Shown in pieces: positions 12,681 to 24,450 of a stretch of 64,000 nucleotides of DNA. Origin of the DNA: Sapria himalayana (taxonomy: Eukaryota > Streptophyta > Magnoliopsida > Malpighiales > Rafflesiaceae). Position 1 is the stretch's first letter; every line of letters begins with the position of its first letter. The notes under the pieces were generated by a model, which was given only the letters and a program-made list of their open reading frames with translations, was not told the DNA's origin and ran no database searches. The stretch lies in assembly GCA_029783825.1 (NCBI GenBank), contig JAREIK010005454.1, forward strand, positions 1-64,000, given 5' to 3'. Both the position numbers and the translations under genes were made by a program.

Positions 12681-13457
12681 AATTTATTTTCTTCAAACCG
12701 GCCAAGTTAGTTAATGTCGAAACCTTTTTTTGTACCATTTATCATTCCTTAGTTATGAATCTTTCAAACTCAAATTGGGCCAATTTTGTTTTGTCAAATA
12801 GGCTGAATACCGCGAATGAGTTCCATTACCTTGTCAAAAGCTTTGATGTGCAGAAAAGGATAGAAATGTTAAATAGAACAGAACCGAGTTATGTGCTTAA
12901 TTTGGTTCTTTGTTTTTTCACAACTTGGCTTTGTTCAGTCGAGTGAAAGTTAACCATAATAGCAATACTACATTTTTTAAATAATTACTTAAGATATTAA
13001 GGAATAGGTAAAGATGAAAACAAACATTGGTAGCAGCAATTACTACTTAAGTAATTGCTAAAATTAGGCAGCTTAATATAACAAAAAAAATACAACTAAT
13101 AACAACCATGTATATAATCATTTCAAAGGTCCGTCCCGGAACATCAACGAAAATCTAAACCCAATTAATTATCTCTTCTACTACTCCTCCATTTTCTTCC
13201 TCCACTATAGAAGTACAACCAAAGATGAAAATGTGTTAATCATGTAGACATAAATTTCTAAGATGAAAGAGTAATAAAATAACAAAATATTACATTATAA
13301 TATTTAATACACCCATTCCAAATTTAGTTGGCCAAATATAGTTGGAAGAATATTTGGAATATGAGACCCCTCTGAAAATTGTAATTGAACCATATTTTTA
13401 TTAAATTGAAAGAATAAAATAAGTATAAGTGAAATTAATATTTACAAGATTTGTATA
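12680..13457 (-). other. hAT copy 1, noncoding region downstream of transposase
   Basis: Lies 3' of the transposase stop on the minus strand. No protein similarity is recognised on either strand. Reading the minus strand, a donor-like AGGTTAGT overlaps the transposase stop, and an acceptor-like TTTTCAGAGGGG lies about 85 bases further on. This could be an intron near the end of the transcript (inference). The 112-codon plus-strand frame at 12608-12946 has no conserved counterpart of equal length in copy 2. Confidence 0.5.
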
Positions 13458-15600
13458 CTAACCTAATTCATTATAATCAAGGTCTTGAACTAATTCTTCA
13501 ATTTCAATAGGTTCATTTGAGCTTCTCAACCAATCTTGTGGACATATGAGAACTTTAGCTATAATAGGTGTTAAAGAATTGCTAATTTTATCTAACGTTC
13601 TCCCCTAGTGCTAAATGTAGATTTGTAGGCCACAGTAGATGATTGGATAGCAAATAGATCACTTGCTACATTTTCCAAAGAAGGATACCCAACCTCATTT
13701 ACCTTCCAGCAGTTTAGAAGATCAAAATCAATTCTATTTTGTTCAAGTTTGCCTTCCAAGTACCTATGAACCTCTTCCAAAGCTGCAATTTCTTGTTATT
13801 TTTCCAATTCAACAAAAAAAATCATCAACATAAGTATAACTACCATCAAAGAAATCATCATTTTTCTTCAACACAATTGAAGAGAAATCTTCTTTTGATT
13901 CATCTTCATTTAAATCTTTATAATCATCCATCATCTCATTTAAAGAATTTATAACCTTTTTCACCAAAATTTTAGCCAATTCCTCTCCATAATGCTAAGT
14001 GCACTTAACCTTGAGATATTTGAGTTTATATCTAGGATCCAACACTACTGCCACAAATAGCATAATATTTGTTGACTGAAAAGAACCTCAATATTTGTTG
14101 AATTTATGCCTCATTTTTATACCCATTTCACACACCATTGTATCTCTAGTATTTTCACAAAGCTCAATTTTTTTGCAAAATTTGAATAATCTTAGGAAAA
14201 TAAACACTAGAGGTAGAATATTATGAACCAGAAAATTTACAATATACCTAATAAAAAGTTTTCAAGAAATGAGCCAAAAATTGGCATTTCTTCTGTCTCT
14301 TTTAGTTGGAACATTTGAACCAAACTCATTCAAAAACCTTTTGTCTTTGTCCTACAACTTATCAAATTCTTTTTGATATTTTATATCAGTTTGTATCATC
14401 AAATAAGTTGAATTCCATCTTGTAGAACACTCTAATTGCAATGAAGATCCATATGTCAAGTTTGCTTCTTCAACACATAACTTAAACATATATAATCTTT
14501 TAGGATTGCTCCTAACATATTTCACCACACCTTCTAATTTTTTGAATAGCACACTCAACTACTGCAATGCAATCTCCGAAAATTAAATTTAGGATATGAG
14601 CACAACATCTCATATGAAAATGCTCACCTCTCAAAGGTACAACACTTTTCTTCACAAGCCTTTTTTTCAAATCTTCAACAGCAATATCATTATTTGATGC
14701 TTTGTCAATAGTAATGAACATAAACTTTCTCAAACCTCATTCATTCATGCAAAACTCAATAGCATTTCAAATTTTAACCCCAGAATGACTTTTAATTACA
14801 CAAAATTTCAAAAGCCTTTTATGCATATTCCATTGAGAATCAATGAAATGAACAGTCAAACATATATAAGACAAATTTTGAATGCTAGTACAAGTGTCGG
14901 TAGTCAATGAAACTCTACAATAATGAGATGATATGCTATCAAATAATTTCTTTTTTACCTTCACAAACAAAGAAGAACAATTTCTCAACATAGAGTGCCT
15001 ATATGGAATTTTAAATTTAGGCACACTAACTTCACAAAACTCTTTAAACTCAACCCTCTGAACAAAATTAAAAAGAAATTCATCTTTTGTGATCATTTTC
15101 ATCAAAGCCTCCCTAACTAGTTGTTGATCAAATTACTAACAAGTTAATTTGTTATCCTCTGAACTAGTACCTTTATTGAAACTTAACAAAGATTGTAACT
15201 TGTCTTTACCTTTGTGAGCTTTTATTAATCCTTTTTTTTGTGGAAATTTCCTACAAGTCTCTCTCAAGTATTTCCATAAACCCGAAGTACCTTGATCACT
15301 TTTTGCCAAGTATTCTTTCCTACATCATATACAAGATGCCCTACCAGTTTAATTTTTCTCTGAATCAACTAATATCTCATAAGTTTTCCAAACAGCAGAC
15401 TTATACTTTTTATGAGCTTGAGGTTCAGATGTACCTTGGTTTTCTTTTACAATTGGAATTGAAGAACCTTTCATAACAATAGGAGGGTTCGTGAAAGGAT
15501 GATGATTGGATTTACCAGTACTTTGATCATTTGAGATGTGATCATCTTCAATTTATTGTATTTTTCATTTACCGCCGGATTGTGCCACCTGCATTGCAAT
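13458..15600 (-). pseudogene. hAT transposase pseudogene, copy 1 (BED finger / RNase H-like / hATC)
   Basis: Relic of the transposase that would have excised and re-inserted this element. Reading the minus strand from about 15600, the first ATG of copy 2 is ATT here. A BED-type zinc finger follows (SAVWKTYEILVDS, CRKEY, GTSGLWKYLRETC), with a stop replacing the Trp of the CxWC motif. Next is the N-terminal part of the hAT catalytic domain (EFKEFCEVSVPKFKIP; LTTDTCTSIQNLS, where Trp of the usual DTWTS is Cys). Then come TIDKASNND, HMRCCAHILNLIF and TRWNSTY. The hATC dimerisation block near 13600-13780 reads DLLNCWKVNEVGYPSLENVA and FAIQSSTVAYKSTFST, then degenerates to a stop at 13458-13460. 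Private stops include 15133-15138 (two in a row) and 14352-14354, all at codons open in copy 2. A stop at 15553-15555 is shared by both copies, so the true start may lie elsewhere or the ancestor was already broken. Confidence 0.92.
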
Positions 15601-16164
15601 TAATTAATATTTTATTTTAAGCATAAATACATTTAAATATTTCAAACAAGCAAGCTCTACAAAACTGACTGTAACACATCCAGCCCACTCATTTGGCGCA
15701 ACCACAACACCACAACCAATACTCAACAAAACTGACTTAAACACATAATAATAATAATAATTAATCACTCAATTCTCGTCAGAAAAAAAAAACCAAAAGG
15801 CTGGTGGCATCTGAAACATGGTGGAGGCAACCAGAAGTGGGAGGGACATGGGCTGGACCTAACTGAACATGGCTGGAATGGCATGAGGTGACTTGGAACT
15901 TGTCGGGACAACAATAGGTGCGTCGGAATTGGATCGGCAGTAGCGAAATTGGTGGCATCTTCATGTTATATATATATATATTCCTGGTTCTAGTATCAGT
16001 TTTTTAGGACGAGATGGTTCTCGAGATGGATATTGCTTAAGACACAGAACCGTCCCGAAAGAAAAAATACGTGAAGAACGTGGCGGGAAAAGTCAAAGTA
16101 AATGGATTTTTCTCAGTCCCGATTCTCTTCTGACAAGACTTATGTTCGGGTCGGGAATCTCCGA
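15601..16164. other. hAT copy 1, 5' noncoding/subterminal region
   Basis: Between the transposase start region and the right end. It holds a TA dinucleotide run at about 15967-15981 and G/C-rich subterminal words (GGACGAGATGG, CGTCCCGAAAG, CGGGTCGGGAATCTCC). The promoter of the transposase should be here, reading leftwards, but no convincing motif could be assigned. Short open frames in this region are not gene-like. Confidence 0.5.
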
Positions 16165-16182
16165 GTCCCCTGAGCAACCCTA
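16165..16182 (-). repeat. hAT copy 1 right terminal inverted repeat
   Basis: GTCCCCTGAGCAACCCTA; its reverse complement matches the left end at 15 of 18 positions. Confidence 0.85.
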
Positions 16183-16190
16183 CTAAATGT
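16183..16190 (+). repeat. hAT copy 1 target-site duplication, right
   Basis: CTAAATGT, one base from the CTAAATGC seen at both ends of copy 2. The satellite reading frame resumes directly after it (ATATAAAGTTAAATCAGTAAAC). Confidence 0.8.
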
Positions 16191-17207
16191 ATATAAAGTT
16201 AAATCAGTAAACTTCTAAACCCCGTAATGCCTAAATACATAAAGCATTAAATCGCTAAATACTACTTAATAATTAATAAATCTATTTTTTATTGCTATTT
16301 ATTATATTTTTAAATATTAATTTTAATTATTTATTAGTGTATTTATTTAGAAATTTTTATTACAAAATAAATTATGAGTGGGATAAATATAATTTAAATA
16401 ATGTATTATATATCTAATAAAAATATACGCTTATAAAAGAAGTATAAATTTAAAAATTAAAAATTATTATCATGTAATATAAGTTACTTTAATTTTGAAT
16501 CAATTTGGGTTTTGTAAATATTTTTTAATTAACATCTATCTTAATATTAATAGTTTATAAATTTAATTTTTGATCATTATTATAATATCTATCCTAACGA
16601 CAAAACCTCTAAACACTTAAATCATTAGACTGGTATACATTAATAATAAATCATAAATCTCATTTTAATTTTTATTCAATATAATTTTAATTATTTATTT
16701 TAATTATTTCTCAATTTATTTTATAGAAATATTAATTACAAAATAAATAATTAGTGAGACAGATCTAATTTAAATTAAACCTGTATCCCTAAATAAAAAA
16801 TTTTAAATCTCATTTTTTTCATTATAATAATAAATATTCATTTTAATTATTTATTTGTTTATTTATATATAAATATTAATTACAAAATAAATTGAGTTAT
16901 CCAAATATAATTTATATAAATTATTTTTGATCAAAAAATTATTGATAAACTTTTTAAAACTAAAAAAAATTTCAAAACAAAAAAGTATTATATAGTAATA
17001 TTATTTGCTTTTTGACTGAATCATTTTAGGTTTTGTAATTATATATTAATTGTTATCTATTTTATTAATAATAGATTAATAATTTATTTTTTGATCATTA
17101 TTAGAAAATTTATCAAAAAAATGTTTATATTGAATTTATTTGATATATAAATATAATGATTATCATAACTAAATATTGTATTCTAATTTAAAAAAAATTA
17201 AAAATAA

Positions 17208-17243
17208 TTATATTTTCAAAGGTTATAACCTTTGAAAATATAA
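17208..17243. repeat. Extended 36-bp perfect palindrome
   Basis: The core dyad is extended by four bases on each side: the left half begins TTATATTTTC, the right half ends GAAAATATAA, with the centre between 17225 and 17226. An equally long copy lies at 48244-48279, in the equivalent I-type monomer of the duplicated segment. Confidence 0.95.
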
Positions 17244-18848
17244 AAAAATAAAAAAATAAATTTTTTATTATTTTATTTTTTTAATAAAACCTATAAACAA
17301 CTAAATGCATAAACAATTAAATCAGTAAACTCCTAAACCTCATAATGCCTAAATACATTAACCATTAAACAACTATATACTACTTAATAATTAATAAATC
17401 TAATTTTTATTTCTATTTATTATAATTTTAAATATTCATTTTAATTATTTATTAGTTTATTTTTATAAAAATATTTATTACAAATTAAATTATGAGAGCG
17501 ACATATATATTTTAATTATTTTGTTTTTAATCAAAAAAAATATTTGCTTATAAAAGAAGTAAAAATTTAAAAATTAAAAATTATTATCCAGTAATATATT
17601 TTACTTTTATTTTGAATCATTTTGGGTTTTGTAAATATTTTTTAATTAATATCAATCTTTTTATTAATAGTTTATTAATTAAAATTTTGATCATTATTAT
17701 ATTATTTATCAATAAAATTGTTTATATTGAATTTATATGATATATAATTATTAATATTATAATGACTAAATATTGTATTCACATTTCAAAAAATTTTAAA
17801 TATTATTATATTTTCAAAGGGTATAACCTATGAAAATGAGAAAAAATTACAAAATTTTTTTGGTTATTTTATTGTTTAAATAAAACCTATAAACAACTAA
17901 ATGCCTAAAAACATAAATTGCTAAACTCCTAAATGACAAAACCATTAAATACTAAAACTATTAAGCAAAATGTACGTTAATAACAAATCATAAATCTCAA
18001 TTTAATTTTTATTAAGAATAATTTTTAATTTTTATTCTAATTATTAATAAGTTTATTTTTATAGAAATATTAATTACAAAATAAATTATTAGTGAGACAG
18101 ATCTACTTTAAATAATTTATTTTTCATCAAAAAAAATATGTATCTTTATAAAAAGAGGCAGAATTTTAAAAACAAAAATTTATTATTTAGTAATATATTT
18201 TATTTTTATTTTGAATCATTTTAGATTTTGCAATTATATTTTAATTTTTTTAATTCTTATTAATATTAGTTTATTAATTTTCTATTGATCTTTATTATAA
18301 TATCTATTAATAATTTTTTTATATTTAGTTTACATTATATATAATTATTAAAATTATTATTACTGAATATTATATTAACATTTTAAAAAAATTAAAAATT
18401 ATTATATTTACAATGGTTATAACCTTCAAAAATTAAAAAAAATCAAAAAATTAAATTTTTTATTTTTTCTTTCTTTAAATAAAAACTATAAATCACTAAA
18501 GGCCTAAACAATTAAATCACTAAACCATAAAATACTTAAATACTTAAACCATTAAACTAGTATATCCTGAATAATAAATAATAAATCACTAATTTCTTAG
18601 TATTCATTATAATTTTAAATATTCATTTTAATTATTTATTAGTTTATTTTTATAGAATTATAAATTAAAAATAAATTATGAGGAAGACAAATATAATTTA
18701 AATAATTTACGTTTAATAAAAAGAAATATAAACTTATAAAAAGAACCAAAACATCAAAAATATTATTATTTAGTAATATATTTTATTTTGATTTTGAATA
18801 AATATACGTTTTGCAAATATATTCTAAATAAAATATTTCTTATTAATA

Positions 18849-18938
18849 ATAGTTTAATAATTTTTTTTGATCATTAATATAATATTTATCAATATAATTC
18901 TTTATATTTAATTTACATGATATATAATTATTATAAAT
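18849..18938. other. Left inversion junction / palindrome loop
   Basis: Forward satellite ends at GATATATAATTATT (to about 18932). Reverse-complement satellite begins at AATAAGATAGATATTATTT (from about 18937). Because both sides are G-type monomers followed outward by F, J and I, the join forms a large imperfect palindrome with arms of about 2.2 kb (about 16.6-18.85 kb and 18.94-21.15 kb) and a loop of about 90 bp. Dyad pairs 18419/19335 and 17823/19928 sum to nearly the same value. Confidence 0.9.
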
Positions 18939-21900
18939 AAGATAGATATTATTTAAAATATATTTGCAAAACCTAAATTTATACAAAATCAAAGTAAAAT
19001 AAATTACTAAATAATAATGTTTTTGATGTTTTGTTTCTTTTTATAAGTTTATATTTTTGTTCTTAAAAGTATAGTATTTAAATTATATTTGTTTTCCACA
19101 TAATATATTTTGTAATATATAATTCTATAAAAATAAACTAAACAATAATTAAAATAAATATTTAAAATTATAATGAAAACGAATAAAAGTGAGATTTATT
19201 ATTTATTATTCAGGATATATAGTTTTAATGGTTTAGGTATTTTGGTGTTTTGGGGTTTAGTGATTTATTGATTTTATTTAAAAAATGAAAAAAGAAAAAA
19301 TTTAATTTTTTGATTTTTTTAATTTTTCCAGGTTATAACCTATTGAAAATTATTAAGATTTAATTTTTTTTAAATCTGAATATAATATTTAGTTATAATA
19401 ATCTTAATAATTATATATAATGTAAACTCAATATACATAATTTTATTAAAAGATATTATAATAATGATCAATAAAAAATTAATAAACTATTTTTAATAAG
19501 AATGATATAAATTAAAATATAATTGCAGAATCTAAAATGATTCAAAATCAAAATAAAATATATTACTAAATAATAAATTTTTGTTAGTAAAATTATGACT
19601 CTTTTTATAAGCATATAATTTTTTATTGATGAAAAATAAATTATTTAAATTAGCTATTTCTCACTAATAATTTATTTTGTAATTAATATTTCTATAAAAA
19701 TAAACTGATAAATAAATAAAATAAAAATTTAAAAGTATACTGAATAAAAATTAAAATGAGATTTATGATTTATTATTAATGTATACCAATTTAATAGTTT
19801 AAGTATTTAGAAGTTTTGTCGTTTAGGAGTTTAATGATTTATGTTTTTAGGCATTTAGTTGTTTATAGGTTTTATCTAAACAATAAAATCAAAAAAATTT
19901 TGTAATTTTTTGTCATTTTCATAGGTTATAACCGTTGAAAATATAATAATATTTAACATTTTTTGAAATGTGAATACAATATTTAGTTATAATAATTTTA
20001 ATAATTATATATCATATAAATTTAATATAAATAATTTTATTGATAGATATTATAATAATGATCAAAAATTAAATTAATAAACTATTAAAAATAAGAAAGA
20101 TTTTAATTAAAAAATATTTACAAAACCCAAATTGATTCAAAATTAAAGTAAAAAATTTACTGGATAATAATTTTTAATTTTCAAAATTTTACTTTTTTAT
20201 AAGCGTATATATTCTTTTTGATTAAAAATAAATTATTTAAATTATATTTGTCGCACAAAAAATTTATTTTGTAATAATTATTACTATAAAATAATCTTAT
20301 AAATAATTAAAATGAATATTTAAAATAAGAATGAATTGAAATAAAAATTAGATTTCTTATTTATTAAATAGTATATAGCATTTAAATTGTTTATGTATTT
20401 AGAAATTACGTGCCTTAGGAGTTTACTAATTTAACTGTGTATGCATTTAGTGGTTTATAGGTTTATAGGTTTTATTTTTATTATTTTTTGATATTTTCAA
20501 AGGTTATAACATTTTAAAATATAATAATTTTTAAATTTTTTTCAAATGTGAATCAAATATTTACTTATAATAATCATTATATTTATATATCATATAAATT
20601 CAATATAAACAATATTATTGATAAATATTCTAAAAATGATGAAAAAATAAATTAATAATCTATTATTAATAAGATAGATATCAATTAAAATATAATATAA
20701 AAACCTAAAATGATTCAGAAGAAATAAAAATATATTACTATTTAATAATTTGTTGTTCTGAAAATTTTTTTTTTAAACGTGTACCCATATTTTTTTGATG
20801 AAAATTAATTTATATAAATTATATTTGTCTAACTTATAATTTAATTTTTAATTAATATTTATATAAAAATAAACAAATAAATAATTAAAATGAATATTTA
20901 AAATTATAATGAAAAAAAATATATTGAGATTTATTCGTTATTATTTTGGGTATTCCAATCAAATTTAAATTAGATCTATCTCACTAATAATTTATTTTGT
21001 AATTAATATTTCTATAAAAATAAACTGATAAATAATTAAAATAAAAATTTAAAATTATACTGAATAAAAATTAAAATGAGATTTATGAATTATTATTAAT
21101 GTATACCAGTTTAATATTTTAAGTATTTAGAGGTTTTTTCATTTATGACTTTAGCTATTTATGTTTTTAGGCAATTAGTGGTTTATAGGATTTTTTAAAT
21201 AATGAAATAAAAAAAAATTATTTTTGATATTTTTTCACATTTTGAAAGTTTATAACCTTTGACAATATAATAATTTTAAAATTTTTTAAAAATGTGAATA
21301 CAATATTTAGTAATAATAATCATTATAATTATATATAATATAAACTACATATAAACAATTTTATTCATAGATATGATATCAATTATCAAAAAATAAATTA
21401 ATATGTTATTATTATTATTATGAATATAAATTAAAATATAATTGCAAAACCTAAAATTATTCAAAATCCAAGTAATATTTATTAATAAAATAATAATTTT
21501 TGTTTTTTAGTTTTTGCTTCTTTTTATAAGCTTATATTTTTTTTTGATGAAAAATAAATTATTTAAATTATATTTGTATCACTCATAATTTATTTGTAAT
21601 TAATATTTTAATAAATTATTTAAATTATATTTAAAGTTTACGAGTTTAAAGGTTTAAGTATTTAGAGGCTTTTGTGTTTAGGAGTTTAGATGTTTAAGCA
21701 TTTAGGCATTTAGTGGTTTATAAGTTTTATTTAAACAATGATATAGCAAAAAATTTATTTTTATTATTTTTTCTAATTTTTGAAGATTATATCCTTTGAA
21801 TATATAATAATTTTTAAATTATTTTCAAATATAAATATAATATTTATTTATAATAATGTTCATAATTATAATTCATATAAATTCAATATAAATAAATATA

Positions 21901-23209
21901 TTGCTAGATATTATAATTATGATCAAAAAATAAATTAATAAACTATTATTAATAAAATAGGTATTATTTAAAAAGTTTTAGCAAAATCTAAATTTATTCA
22001 AATCAAAGTAAAATATATTAATAAATAATAATTTTTTTTAATGTTTTGCTTTTTTTATAGCTTTATATTTTTGTTATTAAAAATTAATTATTAAAATTAA
22101 ATTTGTCTTACTCATAATTTATTTTGTAATTTATAATTCTATAATAAAATACTACTAAATAATTAAAATGAATATTTAAAATTATAATGAATATAAATAA
22201 AATTGATATTTCTTATTTATTATTCAGGATATACCGATTTAATGGTTTAACTATTTAGGTGTTTTGTGGTTCAGGAGTATAGTGATTTAATTGTTTAGAC
22301 CTTTAGTGATTTTTAGTTTTTTTTAAGAATGAAAAAACAAAAAATTTAATTTTTTGATTTTTTTTTTAATTTTAGAAGGTTGGAACCTTAGAAAATATAA
22401 TAATATTTAATTTTTTTAAATGTGATATTAATATTTAGTTATAATAATCTTAATAATTATACATATTGTAGACTCAATATACATAATTTTGTGGATAGAT
22501 ATTATAATAATGATCAATAAATAAATTAATAAACTTGTATTTATAAGAATGATATAAATTAAAATATAATTGTAAAATCTAAAATGATTCAAAATCAAAC
22601 TAAGATATATTAATAAATAATAATTTTTTATTTTTAAAATTTTGCCACTTTTTATGAACATTTTTTTTGATGAAAAATAATTTATTTAAATTATATATGT
22701 CGCAATGATAATTTATTTTTTAATTACTATTTTTATAAAAATAAACAGATAAATAATTAAAATTAATATTTAAAATTATAATGAATACTAATAAAACTGA
22801 TATTTATGATTTATTATTTAGACTATACTAATTTAATCTTTTAAGTATTTATGGGCTTCGGGGTTTAGGAGTTTAATCATTTTAGGGGTGTATAGGTTTT
22901 ATATAAAAAATAAAATTACAAAAAATTTATTTTTGTAATTTTTACTCATTTTTGAAGGTTATAACCTTTGAAAATATAATAATTTTCAAATTTCTTTTTG
23001 AAAAGTGAATTCAAAATCAAGTTATAATAATCATAATAATTATATATCATATAAATTCAATATAAACTATTTTATTGATATTTATTATATTAATGATCAT
23101 AAAAAAGTAATAACCAATTATTAATAATATAAATATTGTTTAAATTATATTTGCAAAACCTAAAATGACTCAAAATCAAAGTGAAATATTTTAATAAATA
23201 TTAATTTTA

Positions 23210-24450
23210 AATTTTTAAATTTTTAAATTTTTGTATCCACTTATAAGCCTATATATATTTTGATGAAAAATAAATTATTTAAATTATATTTGTCTCACTA
23301 ATAATTTATTTTTTAATTTATATTTCTATAAAATTAAAATAATAAATAATTAAAATGTATATTTAAAATTATAATGAATACTAAAAAAATTGAGATTTTT
23401 GATTTCTTATCTAGGGTATAACTATTTAATTATTTATGTTTTTTTTGGTTTTGGGGGTAAGGAGTTTATTGATTTATATGTTTACACATTTTCGTGTTTA
23501 TAGGTTTTATATAATAAATGAAATAATAAAAAATTTATTTTTATGAATTTTAGTGATTTTCAAAGGTTAAGACCTTTAAAAATATAATAATTTTTTAATA
23601 TTTCTAAAATATAAATACAATACATAGTTATAATAATCTTAATAATTATATTTGTTGTAGATTTAATATAAAAAATGTATTAATATATATTATAAAAATG
23701 AACAAAAAATAAATTAATAAACTATTATTAATAAGATAGATATTAATTAAAATATATTTACAGAACCCAAAATAATTCAAAATCAAAGTAAATTATATTA
23801 CTAAATAAAATTTTAAATATTTGAAATTTTGTTTATTTTTATAAGCTTATTTTTTTTTCATTAAAAATAATTTATTTAAATTATATCTGTCTTACTCATT
23901 ATTTATTTTGTAAGTAATATTACTATAAAAATAAACGAAAAAAAAATTAAAAGGAATATTTATATTTATAATCAATACAAAAAAATGAGATTTATGATTT
24001 CTTATTTAGGGTATAACTATTTAATTGTTTAAGTTTTTTGTGGTTTTGGGGTTAAAGAGTTTATTGATTTATATGTTTACACATTTTCGTGTTTATAGGT
24101 TTTATTTAATCAATGAAATAACAAAAAAATTATTTTTATGAAATTTAGTGATTTTCAAAGGTTAAGACCTTTAAAAATATAATAATTTTTTAGTAATTCT
24201 AAAATATGATTACAATACTTAGTTATAATAATCTTAATAATTATATTTGTTGTAGATTCAATATAAAAAATGTATTAATATATTTTATAAAAATGATCAA
24301 AAAATCAATTAATAAATAATTATTAATAAGATAGATATTAATTAAAATATATTTGTAGAATGCAAAATAATTCAAAATCAAAGTAAATTATATTACTAAA
24401 TAAAATTTTAAATATTTGAAATTTTGTTTATTTTTATATGCTTATTTTTT
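23210..24450 (-). repeat. Local tandem duplication of a D-type monomer
   Basis: Two adjacent D monomers (dyad centres 23569 and 24164) share private variants. The core dyad is altered to GGTTAAGACC in both, and both have TTTACACATTTTCGTGTTTATAGG and AATATATTTGTTGTAGATT-like text. The mirrored forward segment has one D here, at 7834, carrying the complementary GGTCTTAACC. The duplication therefore arose in the inverted copy or was lost in the forward one. Confidence 0.85.

Larger units (their letters stand above)
12488..16182 (-). mobile_element. hAT-superfamily DNA transposon, copy 1 (defunct)
   Basis: A 3695-bp insertion, much richer in G+C than its surroundings, bounded by 18-bp terminal inverted repeats and a decayed 8-bp target duplication inside the CTAAATGC patch of an E-type monomer. 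The only recognisable gene is a broken BED/hATC transposase on the minus strand. Both ends carry subterminal GGGATGGGAC-like words, as expected for transposase-binding regions of Ac-like elements (inferred). The second copy at 43305-46999 has exactly the same length although small indels separate them. It cannot move itself, since the transposase has many stops. Flanking monomers show that it and copy 2 descend from one insertion. Confidence 0.93.
9400..17870 (+). repeat. Duplicated segment, copy 1 (A-B-C-D-E + hAT + J-I-J)
   Basis: Monomers A(9842), B(10437), C(11035), D(11640) and E(12237), then the hAT element, then J(16505), I(17028) and J(17630). The same order around the other hAT occupies about 40240-48890. 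Shared private variants include an E monomer whose core dyad is cut to GGTTATATTAAATTTTTTG just left of both elements. On the right both share GTGTATTTATTTAGAAAT, GAGTGGGA and AAGTTACTTTAATTTTG. In this copy the first J monomer has an internal deletion near 16590 that copy 2 lacks. Confidence 0.9.
16183..18936 (+). repeat. Satellite array, block 2 (forward)
   Basis: Monomers J(16505), I(17028), J(17630), F(18225) and G(18810), with core dyads near 17225, 17823 and 18419. The first J monomer is internally deleted: ATAATATCTATC near 16590 runs straight into CTAACGACAAAACC, losing the core dyad. A type i composite junction follows near 16763. The block ends in the middle of a G monomer at the orientation switch. 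No gene is seen. Confidence 0.93.

Noticed and set aside
12608..12946. 112-codon plus-strand frame in hAT copy 1 and its 77-codon counterpart at 43437
   Set aside because: Antisense to the noncoding 3' region of the element, not conserved in length between copies, and no recognised domain.
13739..13954. Plus-strand frames at 13739, 15240 and 44563 within the transposase
   Set aside because: Shadows of the minus-strand transposase; the hATC and BED motifs read only on the minus strand.
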